Shown in pieces: positions 32,341-41,568 of a DNA stretch of 64,000 nt. The DNA comes from Puniceicoccus vermicola (GTDB taxonomy: Bacteria > Verrucomicrobiota > Verrucomicrobiia > Opitutales > Puniceicoccaceae): assembly GCF_014230055.1 (NCBI RefSeq), contig NZ_JACHVA010000101.1, positions 1-64,000 of the forward strand. Reading direction: 5' to 3'. The position numbers and the translations under genes are program-made. Under the pieces are notes generated by a model. That model did no database searches, was not told the DNA's origin, and worked only from the letters and a program-made list of their open reading frames with translations. Every line of letters begins with the position of its first letter. Position 1 is the first letter of the stretch.

Positions 32341-33813
32341 ATGACGATTCAATTAAACAATGCGAACCTCGGTAAATTGGATTCTCGGATCCAACGCCCG
32401 AACTACGACAGAAAAGAAGTCAGCCAATCCATTATGCATGTGGGTGTCGGCGGCTTTCACCGAGCCCATCAGGCTGAATATGCCGATGATTTGCTCAATC
32501 AAGGAGGCGACAAGACTTGGGGCTATTGCGGGGTAGGATTGCTCCGGCATGACGCTCGCATGGATGCGATCATGCGTGCCCAGGATTGTCTTTATACTCT
32601 TGTGGAGCGAGGCCCGGAGGGGAACTCGGCGCGTGTGATCGGTTCGATTGGCGAGTTTGTCTATGCACCGGATAACAGGGAGGCGGTGATCGAGCAGATG
32701 GCCTCGCCCAAGACTCGAATTGTTTCGCTGACGATTACAGAAGGGGGCTACTATTTCGCCTCGAACGGGGAATTGGATGCCGCGCACCCCGACTTGGTCA
32801 TGGATCTTGAGAATCCTCATGCGCCATCCTGTTCGTTCGGATACTTACTTGAAGCTTTAGACCGGAGGCGCCTTCGCGGACTTTCACCATTTACGATCAT
32901 GTCATGCGATAACGTCCAGGGCAACGGTGAGGTCGCCAAGAAAATGCTGTCGGCCTATGCGGAGTTGAGAGACCCCGCGCTCAGAAACTGGATGGATACC
33001 AATTGCCTGTTCCCAAACAGTATGGTCGACCGGATCACACCCGCCACGACCGACGAGCTTCGAATCCTTGTCCGTGAAGAATTCGGAATCGAAGACGATT
33101 GGCCAGTGATGACCGAACCTTTCAAGCAATGGGTCATCGAGGACCACTTTATCGATGGGCGTCCACGATGGGAAGACGTTGGTGCACAAATGACAGAAGA
33201 TGTGCTCCCTTACGAGTTGATGAAACTCCGCCTGCTTAACGGCACACACCAAGCTCTTTGCTATATCGGATTACTGCTCGGAAAAGAATTGGTTCACGAA
33301 ACCATGGAGGATTCCGAAATTCGTACTCTCTGTCGTCGAATGATGGATGAGGAGGCAACGCCGACATTGTCTCCTGTTCCCGGCATCGACCTCACTGAAT
33401 ACAAGGACTCGGTGATCGAGCGTTTCGCGAATCCGGCGATCCGAGACCAACTCTCGCGTATCGGAATATACGGGTCTTCGGGGATTCCCAAGTTCGTATT
33501 GCCATGCATCAGCGAGCAGTTGAAAAAGGGTGGTTCCATCAAACTACTCAGTTTTGTCATCGCATCATGGTTCCGTTTCCTCAGTGGGCTGGACGAATCG
33601 GGGAAGGAAATGCCAATGCTCGACCCCATGGCCGAGAAACTTCGGAATCGAGCCCAGGAAGCGGGAAGTGACGCAAGTCCTCTGCTAGCCATGCGTGAAG
33701 TTTTTAGCGAAGAGTTGGCGAATCAGCCGCTCTTTGTCGAAACGGTCTCTTCCCTCTTGAAGAGTTTTTACGAACGGGGAGCTGCTGCGACCTTGAAGGA
33801 CTGTCTCCTCTAA
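32341..33813 (+). CDS. Long-chain mannitol/fructuronate dehydrogenase family protein
   Basis: 490 residues, polyol-specific long-chain dehydrogenase. The NAD-binding start is MHVGVGGFHRAHQAEYADDL, and the catalytic motif K-x4-N-x2-H is seen as K295, N300 and H303 (KLRLLNGTHQ). The family includes mannitol, arabitol and sorbitol dehydrogenases and tagaturonate/fructuronate reductases; length and sequence lean to the mannitol 2-dehydrogenase side. It likely acts on the substrate imported by the preceding ABC system, oxidising a polyol to a ketose. Confidence 0.88.
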   Translation: MTIQLNNANLGKLDSRIQRPNYDRKEVSQSIMHVGVGGFHRAHQAEYADDLLNQGGDKTWGYCGVGLLRHDARMDAIMRAQDCLYTLVERGPEGNSARVIGSIGEFVYAPDNREAVIEQMASPKTRIVSLTITEGGYYFASNGELDAAHPDLVMDLENPHAPSCSFGYLLEALDRRRLRGLSPFTIMSCDNVQGNGEVAKKMLSAYAELRDPALRNWMDTNCLFPNSMVDRITPATTDELRILVREEFGIEDDWPVMTEPFKQWVIEDHFIDGRPRWEDVGAQMTEDVLPYELMKLRLLNGTHQALCYIGLLLGKELVHETMEDSEIRTLCRRMMDEEATPTLSPVPGIDLTEYKDSVIERFANPAIRDQLSRIGIYGSSGIPKFVLPCISEQLKKGGSIKLLSFVIASWFRFLSGLDESGKEMPMLDPMAEKLRNRAQEAGSDASPLLAMREVFSEELANQPLFVETVSSLLKSFYERGAAATLKDCLL

Positions 33814-33861
33814 AACCAGTAAAACTCATCGATTGACAGGAGTCAGATCAATCCAACATAG

Positions 33862-34039
33862 GAAGGTGAAACCGCCGTTGTTGTCGGAGGTGTATCCAGC
33901 ATCGAGCTTGGCAGCATAACGGCAATGCTCGGAGATGGCGCCCGAGTCGCGTTCATAGATCGCGATGCAGAATCTCTTGGATTGCTGCAGGAAGATTTTG
34001 GGGATCGCATGATATCTATGAGGATTGACCTTCCCGGTT
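33862..34039 (+). pseudogene. Relic of a short-chain dehydrogenase N-terminus
   Basis: The frame 33862-34039 reads ETAVVVGGVSSIELGSITAM, then LGDGARVAFIDRDAESLGLL and QEDFGDRMISMRIDL: the Rossmann beta1-alpha1-beta2 part of an SDR, with the glycine motif decayed (GGVSSIEL for GGxxGIG). No start codon at the expected place and no continuation after about 34040. An SDR was probably once the last gene of the polyol operon. The overlapping 163-codon minus-strand frame has no recognisable features. Confidence 0.65.
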
Positions 34040-34426
34040 TCGTTATTGCTCGCTCTTACCGATCGAGGACAGACAAGATCGGTTCCCATCGAGGCTGGAC
34101 ATGGATCGCCTTCGGGGGGAGTTGAAATATCGGTGAGTGGATCTGAGCGAATAAAAGGGATGCCTGAACTACGCTGCGGATGGTAGCTTCGACTAAGGAA
34201 ACGGTTCTCTTCTCCGGGGAAGCATTGATACCGTGCATTGCCTGTTGATCCGAAGCGTAGCAGCTGCCCGGTCAGTCCGGCTAGCGGGTCGATTTTTTTT
34301 AAAAAAAGGGGGGGCATAGAGAAAGTGTTCTTGAAGTCAACGATGTGAATTGCGCGACAATTGCGGGCGGTCTGATTCAGGGGGTAGGGTGGTTTCTTCT
34401 TTTAACGGACCCATTCTTTCAAAAAC

Positions 34427-36130
34427 ATGAAGCCAACCCCTGATATCCAATCCTTGCTCGAGAAAATGTCCGTCCAGGACAAGGTCGGCCAATGCTTTGT
34501 CATTGGTTTTACCGGGAGCGTGATGACGCCAGCGATTCTGGAGCGTATTGCCACGATCCGTCCCGCAGGGATTCGGATGGGCATGAACTTTCGGATTAAG
34601 TCCGCGTATTATGATCCTTATGCGGTGGGGGAGAAATTCGCGCACCGTGCTCTAAGAGCTCCTACGGGGACGGTAAAGGACTTCCTTCCGGGGTTGCCTC
34701 CCCCTTACGTGACCGGAGAAGAGTATGCCCATTTCCTGAATCGTCTGAAGGAAGCTGCGCTGAAAAATCCCGCGGCAATCCCGCTTCATATCACCTATGA
34801 CATGGAGGGTGACATTAGCGCGGACTTTCCCCGGAGCCCGCTGCGGTTTTTCCCGAGTAGTCGGGGCCTTTCTCAAAGTGGAGACCCTGAACTGGCTGAG
34901 CGTGTCGCTTGGGCGGTTGGGGCGCAGATGTCGGGGCTCGGCTGCAATTGGATTCATTGGCCCGTGCTGGACGTCAATACGGATCCTTTGAATCCGGAAA
35001 TTGGTACCCGCAGTTTTGGTGATAGTGCCGAGATCGTTGAGAAATACGGGAAGAAAGTTTTTGAAGGTCTAAAACGTTCCAAGACGATCGCAACGGCGAA
35101 GCATTTTCCCGGGCGTGGACACTCGATCGGCGATGCTCATCATGGTCTTCCTCTTGTCGAGCTGGATCGGGAGGGAATGGAAGAGCACTTGAAGCCATTT
35201 CGCTCGCTCATCGAAGCGGGGGTGCCGTCGATCATGACCGCTCATACCGTCTATCCCGCCCTCGATCCGAGCGGGGATCCCGCCTCTCTGTCGAAAACCA
35301 TCATTACGGATTTCCTCAAAGGTGAGATGGGATTTGAAGGAGTGGTGACTTCCGATGATATTACCATGGGAGCGATCCTTGAGAAATACGAGGTGCACGA
35401 GGCCGTGATTAAAGCTATTGATGCCGGATCTGATCTCATTCTATTGCGTGACGAAAGCACCTTGGTCGATGAGGTATATGCGAAGGTCGTCGAGGCCGTT
35501 GAAGAGGGTAAGATCAGCGAGGAACGTTTGAATGACGCTGCGGGCCGGGTTCTCAAAATCAAAGCAGAGTACGGCCTTTTCGAGGAGGGGGCACTTGTCG
35601 ATCCTGCCGAGGCGGAGGCTCCAGCGCGTTCGTCCGAGGTGATATCCATCGCGTCAGAGGCGGCTCAACGGGCGACCCGGGTTCTGCGGGACCGCAAGGG
35701 AATCCTTCCTCTCGACCCAGGCACGCGGGTTCTCTTGGTGGAACAGGCCAATCCCCTGCACATCAATGTCAACAGTCAGGAGTGCCATCCCGGTATTCTC
35801 TGGGAGGCAATGATGGAGCACGGCTCGAGTGTGGCCATGGTTGAGGTCAAGATGAGTTACGAGGAGGCGGATCATCAGCGCATCGCCAACCGAATGGAGG
35901 AAGCTGACGTCGTAGTGCTGACGAATACCTACTATCGGCGTGGGGCGAATGGGCATGAGTTCGTGCAAGAGTTTTGTCGGAACTGTGAGAAGCCAGTGGT
36001 GGTGGTCACGAATACCGATCTACCTCTCTCGCTGGACGATAGTTTTGACTCGGTCGTGCTCAGTTATGGTTCTTCATCGGAATGCGTGAAGGAGGTTGCC
36101 CGGCACCTCTACGGGAAGGCGGAGCGATAG
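34427..36130 (+). CDS. GH3-family glycosidase (NagZ/beta-N-acetylhexosaminidase-like)
   Basis: 567 residues. The GH3 TIM barrel shows the NagZ-type motif KHFPGRGHSIGDAHHGLP (residues 225-242) with the Asp-His general acid/base dyad, and the nucleophile in GVVTSDDITMGAI (D310). A second alpha/beta domain follows from about 420 (RVLLVEQANPL, VVVLTNTYYRRG). No signal peptide, so it would act in the cytoplasm on small imported glycosides. It is longer than E. coli NagZ (341) because of the second domain. Substrate could be a beta-N-acetylhexosaminide or beta-glucoside. Confidence 0.9.
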   Translation: MKPTPDIQSLLEKMSVQDKVGQCFVIGFTGSVMTPAILERIATIRPAGIRMGMNFRIKSAYYDPYAVGEKFAHRALRAPTGTVKDFLPGLPPPYVTGEEYAHFLNRLKEAALKNPAAIPLHITYDMEGDISADFPRSPLRFFPSSRGLSQSGDPELAERVAWAVGAQMSGLGCNWIHWPVLDVNTDPLNPEIGTRSFGDSAEIVEKYGKKVFEGLKRSKTIATAKHFPGRGHSIGDAHHGLPLVELDREGMEEHLKPFRSLIEAGVPSIMTAHTVYPALDPSGDPASLSKTIITDFLKGEMGFEGVVTSDDITMGAILEKYEVHEAVIKAIDAGSDLILLRDESTLVDEVYAKVVEAVEEGKISEERLNDAAGRVLKIKAEYGLFEEGALVDPAEAEAPARSSEVISIASEAAQRATRVLRDRKGILPLDPGTRVLLVEQANPLHINVNSQECHPGILWEAMMEHGSSVAMVEVKMSYEEADHQRIANRMEEADVVVLTNTYYRRGANGHEFVQEFCRNCEKPVVVVTNTDLPLSLDDSFDSVVLSYGSSSECVKEVARHLYGKAER

Positions 36131-36202
36131 CGTTCCGACTTCGGGGGGATTTTTAAGGATTCGTGCTTTCTCGGAGAGAGGAACCTCTGTCATTCTTAGT
36201 CC

Positions 36203-37225
36203 ATGGCTCGCGATGACACAGTGACGATGAAGGATATTGCGAGGGAGGCGAAGGTCAGTGCCTCGGCAGTATCTCTCGCTCTGCGGGGTAGCCCGCGAAT
36301 ATCCGAGCTCACCCGAACGAGGATTTCGGAGATCGCGGAGAGGATGGGGTATCGGCCCAACCCCCTTGTCTCGGCTTTGATGCAAAGTCGGCGTCGGCCT
36401 CATCAGGAGCAAGGCTTTTTGACAGGAGCCTATCTTTCGTTTGAGGAGATGGCGCCTGTGCTGCGGGAAGAGTCGATCTATGCGGAATTCGAGAGAGGAG
36501 CCATGGCCGAAGCGGCGCGGCAGGGCATCCGGCTGGAGAAATTCAAAGTCGACTCGGAGATGCCTCTTTCTCGCATTGGCCAGATCCTTCACGCTCGCGG
36601 AATCCGTGGAATCGTGGTCTCTCCTTTGCCGCCGGAGTTGGAGGAAATCGAATGGGATTGGGCGGGTGTCTCGGCCATTGCGATTGGACCCACGCTGCGC
36701 AAGCCAGCCCTCCACCGGGTGATGAGTGACCATTATTCCAATATGGAGTCTCTGTTGAAAGCCTGTGCCACATGGGGCTATCGGCGGCCAGGGTTGTGCT
36801 TGGAAACTCTCTCGGACGAGAGAATCGGGGGGCAGTGGGAAGCCTGTTTCTTGAGGCAACAGACGGAAAATCCTTTGTTTGAAAAGGTTCCTTTGATGAA
36901 ATATGCGGACCTCTCCGATTCGTATCTTTTGCATTGGATCCGAGACGAAAGGCCGGATGTGGTCATATGTTCGAGTCCTTGGCGTATCCTCTCCATTTTC
37001 GAGAAGGCCGACATCCGATTGCCGGAAGATGTTGGCCTCGCTTCGGTGAGTGCGGCGCGTCCCGACGGTGACTTGAGCGGAATCGTCGAAGATGGATTCT
37101 CGGCTGGAGCCCAATCTGTCTCGCAACTGTTGCGGATGGTGTACGCGAACGAAGTCGGTTTGCCCGAGAATCCTTTGAAAATTCTGTTGCCCGGCAGGGT
37201 CTATCGCGGCCGGACCACCCGATGA
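36203..37225 (+). CDS. LacI-family transcriptional regulator
   Basis: 340 residues. HTH TMKDIAREAKVSASAVSLAL with hinge YRPNPLVSALMQSRR. The sensor domain is of the divergent type common in Opitutales (GIRGIVVSPLPPELEEIEW, VMSDHYSNMESLLKACATWG, DVVICSSPWRIL, VGLASVSAARPDG). Closely related in layout to the regulator at 44.9 kb. Lies between GH3 and HAD genes in the same direction and may regulate them. Confidence 0.92.
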   Translation: MARDDTVTMKDIAREAKVSASAVSLALRGSPRISELTRTRISEIAERMGYRPNPLVSALMQSRRRPHQEQGFLTGAYLSFEEMAPVLREESIYAEFERGAMAEAARQGIRLEKFKVDSEMPLSRIGQILHARGIRGIVVSPLPPELEEIEWDWAGVSAIAIGPTLRKPALHRVMSDHYSNMESLLKACATWGYRRPGLCLETLSDERIGGQWEACFLRQQTENPLFEKVPLMKYADLSDSYLLHWIRDERPDVVICSSPWRILSIFEKADIRLPEDVGLASVSAARPDGDLSGIVEDGFSAGAQSVSQLLRMVYANEVGLPENPLKILLPGRVYRGRTTR

Positions 37226-37236
37226 AAAGCTGAACG

Positions 37237-38055
37237 ATGAGTTTATCCACAACATTCGCTGTCGCCATCGATTCCGATGGATGCGTGTTCGACAATATGT
37301 CACTGAAGCACCGTGAGTGTTTTGGTCCTTCACTCATTCGTCTCTGGCAGCTTGAAGCGGTTGCCGGTGAGGTGCAGCAGGCCTGGGAAACGATAAACCT
37401 CTATTCGCCAAAACGGGGGATCAATCGGTTTCTTGCGTTGTTGGCCTTTTGGAGGAGCTTTCCCTCTGACCAGTTGCCCCAAGGATTTGTGCGTCCGGAT
37501 ATTAGTGGGATGGAGGTTCTCGCCGATGGAACCGCTTCACTTTCTCCCGATTCGATAAAGCGGGAGCTGGCGAAGAAAGAAGACCGGTTTTTGTCTCAAG
37601 CTCTCGAGTGGAGTCGGGCTGTCAATCGGTGTGTCGCTGAACTGAAGTCGCAGCCTCCCTCGTTTCCGTGCACCCTTGAGTTTATCCGCAGTTTATCGGC
37701 AGTTGCCAGAATCGATGTCGTCTCTTCAGCGAATCGGGAGACGATTCAAGAGGAATGGACTGCGGCGGGATTGGATCCGTTTGTAAACGACTACGTGACC
37801 CAGGAGCGTTGCTCGAAAAAGGAGTATTTGACGGATTTGGTTCGTCAAGGACGCAATACTCTGATGATCGGCGATTCGCCGGGAGATTGGGACGCCGCGA
37901 AGGCCGCGGGTTCTTGGTTCTATCCGATTTTGCCCGGGAATGAGGCCGAGAGTTGGAGAAAACTCCTCCAATTTTGGGAGGAGTCCGGTCATCAAGGAGT
38001 CTTTTGTGAGCATTCGAAGGCCGTCGATGAATACTCGACGACCCTGGGTCTGTAG
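37237..38055 (+). CDS. HAD-superfamily hydrolase
   Basis: 272 residues. HAD motif I is IDSDGCVFDN near residues 11-20, motif II VVSSANRET, a lysine region KKEYLTDLV, and motif IV MIGDSPGDWDAAKAAG. A large helical cap (about 25-150) suggests a small phosphorylated substrate such as a sugar phosphate. Eleven bases after the LacI gene, so probably co-transcribed. Confidence 0.88.
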   Translation: MSLSTTFAVAIDSDGCVFDNMSLKHRECFGPSLIRLWQLEAVAGEVQQAWETINLYSPKRGINRFLALLAFWRSFPSDQLPQGFVRPDISGMEVLADGTASLSPDSIKRELAKKEDRFLSQALEWSRAVNRCVAELKSQPPSFPCTLEFIRSLSAVARIDVVSSANRETIQEEWTAAGLDPFVNDYVTQERCSKKEYLTDLVRQGRNTLMIGDSPGDWDAAKAAGSWFYPILPGNEAESWRKLLQFWEESGHQGVFCEHSKAVDEYSTTLGL

Positions 38056-38482
38056 TTCGCCAATTCTATCAGAAGGCAGAAACGGTTCCTCTTTTTTGGG
38101 ATGGCCGCGTTGATGTCGTGGATCTCATCCTTATCTAGGTCTCTCCCTTTTTACCGTTCGGAACCTTTCTTGGATTGTCGCGAGTTTGCGAACACAAATC
38201 GGACCTTGCTGATGGAGACGATGGGCAGCTCAAAAAAGTTGTTCAAGTGGACGGTTGCGCGGTGCTATTGGAGCCGGAGATGACGATGCTACAGGATCTT
38301 CTGCTGGGCAATCGACCTATCCGACCGGGGCCGATGATGCGTCCGGTGGCTCACATCGCCCGCCATGTGGTGCTCGATGGATTCGGCTACCAGATGGCGG
38401 CCTTGTTTATTATGTGTGGGCTTTGTTGCTGGGGGAATATGATTCGGTGGACAACGTACTGGCCTTGGGAGGAGCGGTGCTT
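38056..38482. other. Gene-poor stretch, possible decayed coding sequence
   Basis: About 430 bp. Open frames of 60-100 codons overlap in different plus-strand frames (for example 38175-38486 and 38255-38506), as in a frameshifted old gene, but none resembles a family I know. No terminator or repeat is clear. Confidence 0.35.
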
Positions 38483-39292
38483 TTAGGCGCGACGACGCCG
38501 CACTAGGCAAATCGCTCCCAATATTCCGGCGAGCAGCCCGAAGGAGGAGGGTTCGGGAATAGCATTGATTTGCACCGAATTTATAAAACCACGATCATTA
38601 TCCAATCCGGTCGTATCGTTGGCGAGAAACAGAGATTGCCCTTCAGAAAGAGTGATCGTGGCCCTGGCGTAGTTTTCGCCCTCACTCCAGAAGGTGTTAT
38701 TTGTGATAGTAGAGGAAGTTGCCATTAAACTACTAAAGTCGAAGGAATTGCTGCTTGCACCTACTCCGCTGTAAAGGTTCATAATCGCTCCGCCGACGTT
38801 GCTATTGGTGTTGGATCCTACAAAAAAGATTTCGTAAGCGCCTGCAACAAGTCCATCGATTCGCAGGCCATTGGCAGCATTATCGGGACCCCAGATGCCG
38901 TCTGTGCCGACCGATTGATCCGCAAATATGCCTTCACTGAACCAACCAGCTCCACCGTCAATACCATTGAATCCGGTTCCCAGTGCAGAGGATTTTCCCG
39001 GATTTGTCGTAAAACTAATCACATCACTGCCAGCGAACGTCTCGGTTCCAAGGTTGACGGATACACCTGTTGCTGCGGTGCCGTCCGCAAATAAAAGTCC
39101 GGAGGAAACATCAGCTTTCCCCAAGATATTCCAAGTGGTATCGGAAACCGAAATCGCACCACTAGCATGAGCTGGGCTGTTGTACAGATCCGTACCTATC
39201 GGAATTGTTGGACCAAAATCCAACATAAGTTGGGCGGAAGCGGTTGAAAACGCAAACGCAGTCGAAATGAGAAAGCAAATACTCTTATTCAT
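38483..39292 (-). CDS. Secreted PEP-CTERM sorting domain protein
   Basis: 269 residues. Signal peptide MNKSICFLISTAFAFSTASAQ, a Gly/Ser/Thr/Asn-rich Cys-free domain with GINGFDGGAG-like and SEGENYARATITLSEGQSLF segments, and a canonical C-terminal tail: IPEPS, hydrophobic GLLAGILGAICLV, basic RRRRA. It would be processed by an exosortase and displayed at the cell surface. The open frame extends 45 codons further upstream, but the signal peptide fixes the start at 39292. Divergent from an AraC regulator. Confidence 0.88.
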   Translation of the reverse strand: MNKSICFLISTAFAFSTASAQLMLDFGPTIPIGTDLYNSPAHASGAISVSDTTWNILGKADVSSGLLFADGTAATGVSVNLGTETFAGSDVISFTTNPGKSSALGTGFNGIDGGAGWFSEGIFADQSVGTDGIWGPDNAANGLRIDGLVAGAYEIFFVGSNTNSNVGGAIMNLYSGVGASSNSFDFSSLMATSSTITNNTFWSEGENYARATITLSEGQSLFLANDTTGLDNDRGFINSVQINAIPEPSSFGLLAGILGAICLVRRRRA

Positions 39293-39426
39293 GGTTTTCT
39301 TCGATTGGGGTTTAGGGGGGCGGAATTTGATGTTAATTGAGACATATATATGTGTGCGACATTCCTGCATTTGTGAAAAGTGAATTGACTTGCTAGACTT
39401 CACCAAAAAGTTATCAAAATTAACCA

Positions 39427-40299
39427 ATGCCGGCCTCGACTAACTTCTCTCTCGAACGGACAATCGACCATTCCCGCTGCCGGGCGAAGTTGATTTGGGC
39501 GAATGAACGAGTGGTCGAAGCATTTTTCCGAGATCATCGGACTCGCGCTCGCCTTCACACGGTCTGCTGGTTTTTGGATAGAGGCACAGTCCGGGTGGAT
39601 GAAGCGGATCAAAGCTACGTAGCAAAACGGGGTGATTGGCTTTTTTTGGCGGCCAATGAGAGCACTCAACACTTTTCCCCTCAGGCGCGAATCATATCCT
39701 TGCGCTTCGATCTTTGCTGGCTGGACGGTACAGAGTTGTTTCGTCGTCAACGCACCCGGATCCTCCGCCACAAGGATTATCCCGAGCTGGAGCACAGTGC
39801 ACGTGAACTCATCCGCCGCCTCGACCCCTGGCGTGCCACCCATTCGCTCCTTGTCGGACGCAACCAGATCCCCATTTCCGAGAACTTTGCCATCGATGCC
39901 GCTTTCAACCAATGGCTGAGCAGCTACACTTTTTCTATGATCCGTGAAGGGGCTCAAATACTTTACACAGAACAATACGATGATCGTGTTCTGACCGCCT
40001 TGCGCGCCATCGAAGATCACCCAATGAGCGAATCCTTCTCCGTGAGCCAGCTTGCTGCGCATTGTGCTCTCAGCGTCAATCAACTCGGGCGTCTCTTAAA
40101 AAATGAAACCGGCATGTCTCCCTTTGACTGCTTCGAAAGACGTCGGCTCAACCTTGCGCGACACGCCTTGGAAGACACCGAGATGCCTATTAAGGAAATC
40201 GGCTACAATCTCGGTTTCAAAAGTCCCTCCCACTTCAGTAATTGGTTCATCCGGCACGAACGAAAATCTCCCCGCAGCTATCGCAACCGGACTTCCTGA
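39427..40299 (+). CDS. AraC-family transcriptional regulator
   Basis: 290 residues. Cupin-like N-terminal domain (YVAKRGDWLFLAANESTQHF) and a C-terminal double HTH (SVSQLAAHCALSVNQLGRLL; IKEIGYNLGFKSPSHFSNWF followed by HERKSPRSYR). Divergent from the PEP-CTERM gene 134 bp away, which it may control. Downstream there are only gene relics, so its other target may have been lost. Confidence 0.9.
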   Translation: MPASTNFSLERTIDHSRCRAKLIWANERVVEAFFRDHRTRARLHTVCWFLDRGTVRVDEADQSYVAKRGDWLFLAANESTQHFSPQARIISLRFDLCWLDGTELFRRQRTRILRHKDYPELEHSARELIRRLDPWRATHSLLVGRNQIPISENFAIDAAFNQWLSSYTFSMIREGAQILYTEQYDDRVLTALRAIEDHPMSESFSVSQLAAHCALSVNQLGRLLKNETGMSPFDCFERRRLNLARHALEDTEMPIKEIGYNLGFKSPSHFSNWFIRHERKSPRSYRNRTS

Positions 40300-40490
40300 G
40301 GCCAAATTCTTTACAGACGAAAGAGGGCTACCTGAGTCAATAGATACCACCCACGATTGCGGTTCCGCCAATCCTAGAAATACCACTTCTCAAAAATTCT
40401 GACACGATCCCGCCGTAAGTATTAGAATTTTTTAGATTCGGTGCGACTCCTCTACCAAATCGAGTCCTCTGCTGCTTAAAAAATCCAGAG

Positions 40491-41250
40491 TTATTGAGCG
40501 AGGATGATAGGGCCCTTATTGGGACGCGCGTTGACGAGCGCATACTGCACACCTTCGTGATTCACTACGGTGACCGGTATGAATTCGTTGTCCTGCATGG
40601 CCCGGCAGCTATTCCATGTTTCGGAAATACGGATTTTAAGGGTAAGAGGGTAGTTGAAGAGAGTTGGATCCATGAGGCTCGTGAGTTCTAAGACAATGCG
40701 GGTTTGGTTGCTCTCGATCGTTTCGAGCGTGGCAGCGTCGCGCTCCTGACCTAGGTTGCAATGTCGCCAAGTGTGCCGACCCAGATGTCCTTTCAGTTGT
40801 CATTGAAAAACGTGAAGAGCTTGTCGGGTGCTTGGAGGTAGCGCTTCTCGGATGTAGCGAGATCCTCGCTCTCCTTCATGGCCAGGTCATGAGTAAAGAC
40901 TGTGGCCTAGCCACGATAGATGGGGTTGTCCGGGGAGGGATTGAGAATCTGGAAATACTGATTCTTGCGTGTCTAGGCGTTTGCCTTGTCAGAGGTATCG
41001 ATGAAAGATGCAATGTGGGCCGTAGTGCGGATGTCGAAATAGTCGATCCGGTTGGCGGGGTGTCTCCCGGTGGGTAACGGATACCTGCTGGCGATTCCCT
41101 CTGGAGGGCGAATAGAAGCTCTGGATGAATTTCCCTCCAATATCCCGAAGCCAGAAAAATGGGTCCGATTGAAGAATTTTCCCGTAGATAAGAGGCACAA
41201 TGCGAAGATTGATTACCGAGCTCTGAGGAAGAAATGCGGTCTCTCTTCAT
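40491..41250 (-). pseudogene. Decayed polysaccharide deacetylase-family gene
   Basis: No intact frame, but pieces in shifting minus-strand frames join into a polysaccharide deacetylase-like C-terminal half: VFTHDLAMKESEDLATSEKR, then KDIWVGTLGDIAT, then QERDAATLETIESNQTRIVL, and finally PLTLKIRISETWNSCRAMQD ... YALVNARPNKGPIILAQ followed by stop at 40491. At least two in-frame stops and one frameshift separate them. The 5' limit near 41250 is approximate. Functionless; it once would have removed acyl groups from a glycan. Confidence 0.7.
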
Positions 41251-41568
41251 AATCGGAATGGGTTGAATCGGCGGTTAAAGCCCCCAGTCCCCGTTTTGGA
41301 GAGGTATTCCCGTGTCGTTGCATCTTATGTTCGGCTCATCGGTTGAGTCTGATGGGATAGGGGGCGTATTGCCGCTCTCGAACCATCGCTTGGGACCCGT
41401 GACCCAAAAAGCCTAGTGGAGGGCCTGCTCCGTTTGTGGGCTCTGGTCGGGGTTAGATTCCGGAAATTGCCACATTTGGCACATTTCCAGCGATCTTTTT
41501 CCCGGCTGGTGGACTTTGGGGTTTACTCAAGCTCTATCGGAGAGTGTTTCTAATCGTTTGCACAAATT
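41251..41568. other. Gene-free stretch upstream of the SulP transporter gene
   Basis: 318 bp without a supported gene. CACATTTGGCACATTTCC at 41470-41487 contains a short direct repeat (CACATTT twice, 10 bp apart), which might be a regulator site. No clear promoter boxes. Confidence 0.35.

Noticed and set aside
33826-34317. 163-codon minus-strand open frame
   Set aside because: Overlaps the SDR relic on the other strand, and no family resemblance was seen.
36074-37333. 419-codon minus-strand open frame
   Set aside because: Antisense to the LacI-family gene, no features.
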